The position numbers were made by a program, and so were the translations under genes. The notes beneath the pieces were generated by a model. The model made no database searches and had not been told where the DNA came from. It worked only from the letters and a program-made list of their open reading frames with translations. A stretch of 64,000 nt of DNA, from assembly GCA_023228885.1 (NCBI GenBank), contig JALOAJ010000009.1:14221-78220 (forward strand), in the 5' to 3' direction. This DNA is from Bacillota bacterium. Lineage in GTDB: Bacteria > Bacillota > Clostridia > Monoglobales > Firm-18. This document shows, one piece after another, positions 55,717 through 63,700 of the stretch (positions within the stretch are counted from its first letter, which is position 1; the number at the start of each line of letters is the position of its first letter).

Positions 55717-56644
55717 CTTTACTCATGTTCATGTTATTGAAGCAACGGCGCTTGCTGGACAAAATTATAGGGATGCACAGGATTTCATCCCTGCGCTACC
55801 CTTAATTGAACAAACATCGGATCTGAGCCAATTCGCAGAAAACAATATGGGCATTGCTGCATTTGTCGGAGATAAAATGGTAGGTTTTTTATGTTCTGTT
55901 TCGCCTTTTGAAAAACCTTTTCAAATGCCCAATGTGATTGGTGCTTATTCACCGCTTCATGCCAACGCAGCAGTTCATGAAAACAGAGCGGCAATCTATG
56001 CACGAATGTATGAAGCCGCAGCGGAAAAGTGGGCAGCGGCAGGGGCTACCAATCATGCAATTGTACTCTATGCGCATGATACCGCTGCACAATCACAGCT
56101 TTTTCGATATGGCTTCGGAATGCGTGGTGTGGATGCAATCAGAATAACCGATAATATCAAATGTTCAACACAAGCCGATGCCCTGTTTACTGAGCTTTTG
56201 CCGGATGAATTTGATTCTGTCCTGCCTTTGCACAATCTTTTGACAGAACATTTTTGGAAAAGTCCCATGTTTATAGGTTTTACACACGCTACCAAGCAAG
56301 AGTTTCATGATATGAACGAAAGGCAAAAACCTCGCTATTTTGCGGCGAAAGTCAATGGTCAGATGATAGCGTATATGAAAATATCTGATAGCGGAGAAAC
56401 ATTTATTAGCAAGCATCCTGATATAAGAAATATTTGTGGTGCTTTTTGCTTGCCGGAATACAGAGGGACAGGTATATATAAAAATCTTCTTTATTATGTA
56501 ATAAGCAAATTTAATAACGAAGGAAATACACATTTAGGCGTTGATTTTGAAAGCTTGAACCCAACGGCATCTGGCTTTTGGCTGAAGCATTTCGCATCCT
56601 ACACACAGTGGCTTGTACGCCGGATTGACAGAGGTGCGTTATGA
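55703..56644 (+). CDS. two-domain GNAT acetyltransferase
   Basis: 313 residues in two GNAT-like halves: N-terminal (about 1-150, ending with SQLFRYGFGMRGVDAIR) and C-terminal (about 165-313, with acetyl-CoA loop LPEYRGTGIYKNLL). The second half has the better-preserved cofactor loop. ATG with AAGGAG nearby. The start overlaps the previous gene and the end overlaps the next (ATGA). Tandem GNAT proteins are known in antibiotic and metabolite acetylation; the substrate here is unknown. Confidence 0.8.
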   Translation: MRIVDFTHVHVIEATALAGQNYRDAQDFIPALPLIEQTSDLSQFAENNMGIAAFVGDKMVGFLCSVSPFEKPFQMPNVIGAYSPLHANAAVHENRAAIYARMYEAAAEKWAAAGATNHAIVLYAHDTAAQSQLFRYGFGMRGVDAIRITDNIKCSTQADALFTELLPDEFDSVLPLHNLLTEHFWKSPMFIGFTHATKQEFHDMNERQKPRYFAAKVNGQMIAYMKISDSGETFISKHPDIRNICGAFCLPEYRGTGIYKNLLYYVISKFNNEGNTHLGVDFESLNPTASGFWLKHFASYTQWLVRRIDRGAL

Positions 56645-57972
56645 TAAAATATGAAACATTATACGAATCGCCTCACCGTCTTACGGATTGTATTGATTTT
56701 GTGAAATCACAATTTAATAACCGTGAACATTTTGAAACGGTACTAACCCAATGCACCCAAACGCATGATAAGCTGCCGCAAGGGTTTATGCAGATAAAAG
56801 ACAATAAAATCATTGGATACGCTGGATTGATTGAAAAAGAACCTATTATCCTTGATGATTTATCCCCTTTTATCTCGCCTCTCTTGATTGGTGCTGCCGA
56901 GCGAGGAAATGGATATGGCAGCGAATTACTCCGGCATGTTCGTGAAGAGGCGGGAAAGTTGGGATTTGTCAAGTTATACCTGACTACGAATCATATTGGT
57001 TATTATGAAAAATATGCTTTTCGGGAGTATGGGCTCTCCAACTTTACCTGGGGTATGCCTACTAAAATTTATACGGTTAATTCCATTGGACTGCCTAAAA
57101 TCACCAAGCAATTGCTGATAGAATATCCGAACACAGAGACAATTCTGCTTCGCGGCTCGTTTGCTCGGAATGATGGAATTGATGTGCAGGATATAGATAT
57201 TTCTGTTTATCACGACAGTACAGAACAAAAAGAAGTGCATATCTTTGAAAATGGCATGTTTTACGATATTGCTGTTGAACCAGTTTCCGTTTTAAGTGAT
57301 ATGGATAAACTTTTATGCGATCCTTATATTGCAGGTTCATTTGCTGATGCAAGAATCCTATTTGATAAAAACGGTAGAACGGAAAAGTATTTATCTGACT
57401 TTTGCAAAGCGTTTCCAAAATCTGAATACCTAAAAAAGAGGGTATCAGAAATTAAAGATAATTTGGAAAAACAGTATCAGGATGTGCTTACAGTGTGTGA
57501 AAATGGCAATGAGATAGATATTCATTGTCGCTTCGCCACTTATACATGGACACTGTGTGATGCTGTACTGATAAAAAATATGAAATCCCCCAGTTGGATT
57601 CGTGGTCTTCATAAGGTCAGTAAAGTCGATAAAAATATGTTCAACAGTATAGTCGATGCGGAAGGACATAAGACGATAACAAGGCAGCAGGCTCTTGATT
57701 TGCTCCCGCTTTATTCTGAACTCTGGCAAGGTGAATTTTGGGATTTTATGAAGAAAGAGATTGAGTGGCTGATTTTAAATGTCAGTGAGACAATTGGATT
57801 TCATCCATTGAATATTTGCTTTATGATGGGCATATATAAACGGAAAGATAGGGCTGAATATTTTGAGCGTTGGAAACAAATTACCGGAAAGTATTTTATT
57901 TCTCCTATAACTTCCATTGAGAAATATAAAGCGTTTCATGGTAAAATTATGCAATATTTGAGTGTAATCTAA
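56641..57972 (+). CDS. GNAT-nucleotidyltransferase fusion, possible drug-modifying enzyme
   Basis: 443 residues. Residues ~1-145 are a GNAT domain (acetyl-CoA loop AAERGNGYGSELL; YYEKYAFREYG). Residues ~150-260 are a polymerase-beta-type nucleotidyltransferase with GSFARNDGIDVQDIDI (G-S and D-x-D metal site). Residues ~260-443 form a helical domain as in aminoglycoside nucleotidyltransferases. Bifunctional aminoglycoside enzymes joining transferase activities are known, but in this order I recognise none. It ends the attenuated operon, before the terminator at 58076. Two-step or dual modification of a ribosome-targeting drug is inferred. Confidence 0.8.
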   Translation: MIKYETLYESPHRLTDCIDFVKSQFNNREHFETVLTQCTQTHDKLPQGFMQIKDNKIIGYAGLIEKEPIILDDLSPFISPLLIGAAERGNGYGSELLRHVREEAGKLGFVKLYLTTNHIGYYEKYAFREYGLSNFTWGMPTKIYTVNSIGLPKITKQLLIEYPNTETILLRGSFARNDGIDVQDIDISVYHDSTEQKEVHIFENGMFYDIAVEPVSVLSDMDKLLCDPYIAGSFADARILFDKNGRTEKYLSDFCKAFPKSEYLKKRVSEIKDNLEKQYQDVLTVCENGNEIDIHCRFATYTWTLCDAVLIKNMKSPSWIRGLHKVSKVDKNMFNSIVDAEGHKTITRQQALDLLPLYSELWQGEFWDFMKKEIEWLILNVSETIGFHPLNICFMMGIYKRKDRAEYFERWKQITGKYFISPITSIEKYKAFHGKIMQYLSVI

Positions 57973-58075
57973 AAACCAACTTGTTTTTAGATTTCCGAAG
58001 TATGAGGCAAAACCACATCTCACCCCACAGGGCTTGCCCTTTACTACGGAAAAATATGTGCTACAATTAGCAAAA

Positions 58076-58129
58076 CCGAGGACGAAAAGAAAACTTGTTT
58101 TTGAGTTCCCTTCGTCCTCGGCGTTTTTT
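58076..58129 (+). terminator. terminator of the attenuated operon
   Basis: CCGAGGACGAA (58076-58086) pairs perfectly with TTCGTCCTCGG (58111-58121), followed by a T-run (58124-58129). A second small hairpin, ATGCGCTA/TAGCGCAT, follows at 58133-58152 and may serve the opposite gene. Confidence 0.85.
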
Positions 58130-58187
58130 ATGATGCGCTATTTATAGCGCATTGCACATCATTTTTCTGTTGTTAAGGGTGAGATGA

Positions 58188-59198
58188 TCACATATTTTCA
58201 AGCAGTTCCTCAAATTTCATAACTTCCCGAAACATCCAGTTTTCAAAGTCTGTATTCGTCAATTTACCGCTTTGTACCTGTTTTTTGAGCCTTAGAGCCT
58301 CTTTGCAAAAGGCTTTAAACATCTTTTCCGCCTCGGCAAGTAATTCTGTGTCAGGGGCATTTTTTCGCAGTTTCTTGATACGATTATAACAAAACATATA
58401 CTGCTTTTTATATGCCATTTCAGATGGTGTGTTTTTTGCCTTTTCATCAAAACGTCTTTTGTTTATTTTACCCTGCTCACGCTTACATTCAGGACTACAC
58501 AAGGTCGGAATATTGGCGGTGTTGGCACGAAACAGTTTACCACATAGTTTGCAGGATTGAATATATGTTCTCTCATTGTAGACAGTTTTTAGATAATACA
58601 CAATAATCGGAAACAGGGAATCATTGGTTGTGTAATATTCCTGAGCCCCCTTTGCACTATAAAGAACAAGTGCTGGGTCTGAGAAGTACACGCTATCCAA
58701 TTGATACAAAGGATTCTGTGGGTCATTTTCCTGCCACGTCTTAATATCATTCGTAAGATTTAACATTAGCGGTAAGCTGATTTTTTCAACCTCACTATAT
58801 AAATCATAATTCTTAATATTGCAGGCTTTTTCATACTCCTGCCAAATGCGTATTGCAATGAAACGATAGATAAGATTATCAGAGTTCCATAAATCTTCAA
58901 GAATCTCCTTGCTATTTTCAAAATAAGGGGATTTTCTTTTTCCTATGCTGTCGGCTAATATTGCCCGAACATCTGCTAACTGATTGGCAACGGGAGTAGA
59001 ACACTCTAATATAAATGAGCCGAAAGGACGTCTTTTATTAACCAAAAGCTTACTATTTCCTACACCTGATAAAAAACGCTGTACTTCTTGAAGTTCTCCT
59101 ATTAGAATATATTCCTGCTCTGTGTCAGTATCAAGCCTTATGGCAAACACACAATTTTGGGTTATGGGAATTTTAATCTGTTCTTTATTTGGCGGCAT
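58188..59198 (-). CDS. DUF6076-like protein of mobile elements
   Basis: 336 residues with a zinc-binding CKLCGKLFRANTANIPTLCS cluster followed by PECKREQGKINKRRFDEK near residues 225-265, and helical flanks. Proteins of this design (DUF6076, by memory) accompany relaxase genes in clostridial mobilizable elements; function unknown. The ATG has GGGAGG 9 bases upstream. It diverges from the MobV gene across the candidate oriT, so it may bind DNA there. Confidence 0.65.
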   Translation of the reverse strand: MPPNKEQIKIPITQNCVFAIRLDTDTEQEYILIGELQEVQRFLSGVGNSKLLVNKRRPFGSFILECSTPVANQLADVRAILADSIGKRKSPYFENSKEILEDLWNSDNLIYRFIAIRIWQEYEKACNIKNYDLYSEVEKISLPLMLNLTNDIKTWQENDPQNPLYQLDSVYFSDPALVLYSAKGAQEYYTTNDSLFPIIVYYLKTVYNERTYIQSCKLCGKLFRANTANIPTLCSPECKREQGKINKRRFDEKAKNTPSEMAYKKQYMFCYNRIKKLRKNAPDTELLAEAEKMFKAFCKEALRLKKQVQSGKLTNTDFENWMFREVMKFEELLENM

Positions 59199-59313
59199 AT
59201 GTAATATCCTCCCTTTGTTTTATGGGAATTTTAAAATAAATACAATAACTTACTTATATAATAGCTCAAATCTATTGATTTGTCAAGATAATCATGATAT
59301 TTTATTGTTGGTG

Positions 59314-59342
59314 GTAATTATACACTTGCAAGTGGTAATTAC
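59314..59342 (+). other. candidate oriT
   Basis: GTAATTA..CACTTGCAAGTG..TAATTAC: outer arms 59314-59320 and 59336-59342 and a perfect 12-bp inner palindrome. It lies 20 bases before the MobV relaxase gene. In MobV systems (for example pMV158) the nick site is a hairpin just upstream of mob. The exact nick base cannot be told. Confidence 0.65.
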
Positions 59343-59362
59343 AAAATGAAAGAAGGGTTTAT

Positions 59363-60316
59363 ATGCCGCAATACGCAATTTTAAGATTTGCAAAACACAA
59401 AGGCGGCTCATGCAGAGCCTTGGAAGCACATCACGAACGGCAAAAAGAGAAGTACGCAAGCAACCCCGATATAGCGACGGATAGGAGCAAACATAATTTT
59501 CATATTATAAAACCCACAAAATACTATCGGCGTGAGGTGGATGAGCGTATAAAAGCGGCAGGGTGTAGGACACGCAGGGATAGTACAAGGTTTGTAGATA
59601 CACTTATTACTGCAAGCCCAACCTTTTTCAAATGGAAAACATTAGGTGAGATCAAACAGTTTTTTAAAACATCTGTAGATTTCCTTGCTGAAAAGGTTGG
59701 TAGAAACAATATCTTTTCAGCAGTAGTGCATCTAGATGAAAAAACACCTCATTTGCATCTTTGCTTTACACCAATTACAGAAGATAACAGATTGTCTGCA
59801 AAGGATATTCTCGGGAATCGTGCCAAGCTTTCTAAATGGCAGGATGAATTTCATGCCCATATGGTGAAATCCTATCCGGATTTAGAACGTGGTGAACTTT
59901 CAAGGGAAACAGGTCGTAAACATATACCCACAAGAATATTCAAGCAGGCGGTACATCTGACACAGCAAGCTACGCAGATACAAAAAGAGCTTTCGGATAT
60001 TAATCCTATCAACGCCAAGAAAAAACGGGAGCATGTTATTGAATTGCTTCATAGGTGGTTTCCTGCAATGGAGGATTTTGAAACTCAAATTAATAAGTAT
60101 CAGCGTACAATTAACCTTTTGGAAAAGGAAAGATTGGAATTTGCCCAAAGGGCTAAAGAAGGGAACGAGCATAAGTTTATAACTCGGCTTGAAATCAACA
60201 AATTGCAGGGCGAAATCAAGTCGCTCCGCCGCTTTATATCCTCATTGCCGGAGGATGTAAGGCATGAATTGCAGAAAAAGCAACAACAAAATAGAAACGA
60301 TAGGGGGAATCGATAG
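59363..60316 (+). CDS. mobV: MobV-family relaxase (Mob/Pre)
   Basis: 317 residues: N-terminal Pre/Mob domain with the metal-binding motif HLDEKTPHLHLCFTPI near residue 127, an upstream conserved segment (HNFHIIKPTKYYRREVDERI), and a C-terminal coiled coil. It nicks DNA at oriT and leads mobilization by a helper conjugative system. ATG 5 bases after AAGGG. No coupling protein or type IV secretion genes are in the window, so the element is mobilizable rather than self-transmissible. Confidence 0.92.
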   Translation: MPQYAILRFAKHKGGSCRALEAHHERQKEKYASNPDIATDRSKHNFHIIKPTKYYRREVDERIKAAGCRTRRDSTRFVDTLITASPTFFKWKTLGEIKQFFKTSVDFLAEKVGRNNIFSAVVHLDEKTPHLHLCFTPITEDNRLSAKDILGNRAKLSKWQDEFHAHMVKSYPDLERGELSRETGRKHIPTRIFKQAVHLTQQATQIQKELSDINPINAKKKREHVIELLHRWFPAMEDFETQINKYQRTINLLEKERLEFAQRAKEGNEHKFITRLEINKLQGEIKSLRRFISSLPEDVRHELQKKQQQNRNDRGNR

Positions 60317-60366
60317 AGTACTTAACTTTTGAACCTTGAAAATTGAATAGTGATAAGGAGGACAGC

Positions 60367-60525
60367 ATGGCGAAACAAAAGGATTATGGAATAGGCATAC
60401 CGAAGCATGAAATTGAAACCCTTGCCCGCTGCCTACTTCCTGAAATACAGAAGTTTTTTGAGAGCGAGGAAGGTAAGCAGGAGTTTGAGGAGTGGAAAAG
60501 GAAAAAGGATGAAAAAACACTCTAA
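60367..60525 (+). CDS. 52-residue mobile-element protein
   Basis: 52 residues (IPKHEIETLARCLLPEIQKF, then a charged helix FESEEGKQEFEEWKRKKDEK), with AAGGAGG 6 bases before the ATG. No known domain. It follows the relaxase gene by 50 bases and is likely co-transcribed. A decayed copy lies at 45269-45427. Conservation beside MobV suggests an accessory role in mobilization or copy control. Confidence 0.75.
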   Translation: MAKQKDYGIGIPKHEIETLARCLLPEIQKFFESEEGKQEFEEWKRKKDEKTL

Positions 60526-60544
60526 TAGAACAAGCTAAGATAAG

Positions 60545-60585
60545 ACCCCAATACAATGTTATAAAGCGATGTGTTGGGGTTTTTA
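60545..60585 (+). terminator. terminator of the mobV operon
   Basis: ACCCCAATACA (60545-60555) pairs with TGTGTTGGGGT (60570-60580), one mismatch, followed by TTTTT. Confidence 0.75.
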
Positions 60586-60604
60586 CTTGTTCAAATAAAC
60601 AATA

Positions 60605-60642
60605 AATCCGAATGTATCTCCTATAAAGAGTACGTTCGGATT
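60605..60642 (-). terminator. hairpin downstream of the tRNA-Lys fragment
   Basis: AATCCGAA-type arms at 60605-60620 and 60628-60642 pair almost fully. On the minus strand they follow the tRNA 3' end by ten bases, so this may be the tRNA gene's original terminator. Confidence 0.5.
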
Positions 60643-60651
60643 TGATTGGAT

Positions 60652-60700
60652 TGGTGACCCATGTGCGATTCGAACGCACGACACCTTGATTAAAAGTCAA
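60652..60700 (-). tRNA. 3' half of tRNA-Lys(TTT), likely attachment site
   Basis: On the minus strand: anticodon stem-loop TTGACTTTTAATCAA (anticodon TTT), variable loop, T arm GTGCG-TTCGAAT-CGCAC, acceptor 3' strand and CCA. The D arm and 5' acceptor strand are missing: upstream sequence does not pair with TGGGTCA. Half tRNAs that run from the anticodon loop to CCA are typical att sites of tyrosine-recombinase elements. The gene itself is not functional here. Confidence 0.75.
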
Positions 60701-60714
60701 AATTATAACCCCCT

Positions 60715-60736
60715 AAACCCGCTGTTCATGCGGTTT
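60715..60736. terminator. small hairpin beside the tRNA fragment
   Basis: AAACCCGC and GCGGTTT pair around TGTTCAT, 64 bases after the phage-type gene's stop. It may end that transcript, although the T-run is poor. Confidence 0.35.
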
Positions 60737-60799
60737 GCGGTATTGTCCGACACATAGGAACACAGACGGTAATATACAGGCAATATACGAAGTTTTTAA

Positions 60800-63700
60800 T
60801 CACATCTTCGAATTGATATACTTTTTCAAAACATTTTTAGCCTGCTCATTGGTTATATCTTTTTTCTTTAACAATTCGGTAACGGTTACCGGCAACTTCA
60901 ATTCATTTTCGTAATAATCAATGGCAATTTTCAATTTGTCTTTTTCGTTATCCGACAGAGTTTTTACAAACTGCTCACCTTTTTCCATCGTGTCTTTCCC
61001 GGTAAAACCATACATCGGGTTTAACATTGTAAAGGATTGATTAACACCCTTGCCTGTACCGCCATTTTCAAAATATTTATCAAGATATTTCAAAGCTGCC
61101 TTTTTATCGCCATACCTTATCGCAAGCTTCATATAATATAATGCATTCGATTTTTCATCCGGCCTGTATATTGCGGTGTCTTTCTGTTTTTGGAATTCCC
61201 TCTTGCGGTCTTGCATTTCAAAGTATGCGCTTTCTTTGTAATCATATTTATAAAGAAAAGCATTTTCAACTATATCACCGTATCCGCGCGAAGGCTTGCC
61301 GGTTACCTTGCTATATACTTGCGACACGCCCCACGAATTAAAGAAGTGATACCACTTATCGCGAATTGCGCGAGGCTTTGTTACCTCCGGATAAAAATTT
61401 AACCCGGTGGTTAATTCTATCGGAAGCTTCAGAAATGGAGTTATCATTCCAAACGCCTGATTTAATGGTTCCCAAATATCGCCTTTGTCCCATTTATAAT
61501 CATCAAGCCCAAACCATTCAAGGATTTCCGAAAATGCTCCCAACCTTGTGAACGCGTATACATTATCACCAATACTGCCAAGTGTTATATGTGGTCTTAC
61601 CCTGACGGAAGGCGGCAACTTATCGTCATCATCTTTTTTAAATGTTCTGCTCCATAACAAAGCAAGCATTCCAACTATATTTAGCGTAAGCGTTCTTAAA
61701 ATCAATTTTGCAGATTTTTTACTTATGCTATCATCCGATACTAAAACATTTTCAATCATTCGCTTATAACGCTTAAAATTTGATTCGGTAAACGAATAAA
61801 ACGGAACAAAGAATTGCCGTAAAGTCTGCCCTAATTTATTGATTTCGTCATAAGCTCCGAGCAAATCTTTTGAAAGCTGGTATGCTTTATCTTCGACTGT
61901 CTTTAACCCTCTTACAATAAAACGATTAGATGCCACATTATCAGCAACTACACCACCGGTCTTGTTTAATTCATTTCTAAAATACAAGTATGCCGCATAT
62001 CTAAGTATAGCTTCTCGGAAATTGTGCGCCCATTCAACGCCGTTTAAATAGCCTTCTATAATGTTAGCGGGTAAATTCAATATGCTCTTACCCTCTTTGC
62101 CTTTTAGATGCTTAAACAATTTGTCTTGCATTTCCCTATCCATTTCGTTGGCAAATATCATTGAAGAATATCCGCCCCGTTCCGTCCATTCCAAAAACGC
62201 AGATGAATATTTTTGATGCCGCATAGCGTCATAGATTTCGGCAACTGCTTGTTTTGTATATTTTAATATTTGCGGTTTTGCCGTTAATACAGGCTCTATA
62301 TCACCGCCAAAGTTTCTTATGCCAAACTTTACAGTCCTAAGCGGATTAAGCGTTGTAGCCCAGCCTTTCCAAGCGGTCAAAAGCCCCCTCATAAGCTTTG
62401 CGCCGTCACTAAGTTGTTTTGGATTGCCCACCATTTCCATAGTTTTAATTATTTCTGACGGAAGAACCATTTGCCGGTATGCAGCACCAATTTGCCTTAT
62501 TGTGTCGGCATGTTGCGCAAACAACTTTTTCATATCTTCGGTCATGCCGGGAGCATTGCCGTCAATTAAATTTAACACCATTTCATTTACAACATTATTA
62601 AATACATCTTCTGCAACAACCTCTTTTGTATAGAAATAATTTCCACGCCGAGGCTGCGCAACCCCATAACCTTCATGATGTTTTATCATTGTTTCCCAAG
62701 TTTGATAATCATCGCCAAGCAAACCTTTAATCCAAGCCTTTTTTTGAGATGTATACTTTAACACCGTTCGTGCGCTTATAGCTGCTTGTTCTTCCACAGG
62801 CGTTAAATTTTCATTAAGCTGATAGTTCGCCAATTCACCAATATATTTATATAATATAGATTGCGGAACATAATCTAAATTCCCTTCGAGAAAAGCATTG
62901 ATAACATCATTATAAGCACCGCTAAAGTCCGGCAACTCTCCGCTTTTAGCAAGGGTAAACAAACCATTAAATCCAAGCATTATACGCTTATTATACCATT
63001 GCTGTTGTTCATATGTTTCGCTTTTTGGAATAAGTTTCCCGCCTTTTTTAATCATAACAGGCTGCCCGTCCGGGCTATCTTTTGCGGCTTCGTTCATAAT
63101 GATTTCCATAAGATTGCTTTTGTTATGCTCAAACGCCTCTCGTTCAAGTTTCGGCTTTATGTCATACTGTTCCGCTATCTTAGCCCATGTGTTGGCTATA
63201 TAAGTATCATACTGCATCTGCAACATTGCTTTATACTCTACCGCCAAAAAGTCAGTATTGATAGCTTTAGTTGAACCATGCCTTTGTTTTAACCAACCCC
63301 TGCCGGCGCTTATCTCCATACCTTTACCACCACGATATTCACCTTGTTTTTTTGCCATGTGTTCAATTACCTGATGGTGATAATAATTTTCGCGCATAAA
63401 CCGATTTTCGGTATTGAAGCCTATTAAACCATTTAAAGCTACATATTTTTCTTTCAATTCATTCCATATCTTGCGTCGCTTTTCCAATGCTTTTTTTACA
63501 GCAGGTGTAGTTTCTTTTTCTAATTCCGCAAGAATGGCATTAACTTCTGCCGGTTGAATTTCGTTTGGCAGGAATATTTCATTATAACCACGCTCTTCCT
63601 GTATTTTAGCTTCTTCCTGCAAATCAAGAAAATACACAAGCTCGCTAAAGGTTTTAAACTCCAACTTCGAGAGGTCCTTTGTCATCTCGTTTAAATTATA

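Noticed and set aside
60242..60700. 152-codon minus-strand frame
   Set aside because: It runs antisense through the 52-residue gene, the mobV terminator and the tRNA fragment, and has no homology signal.
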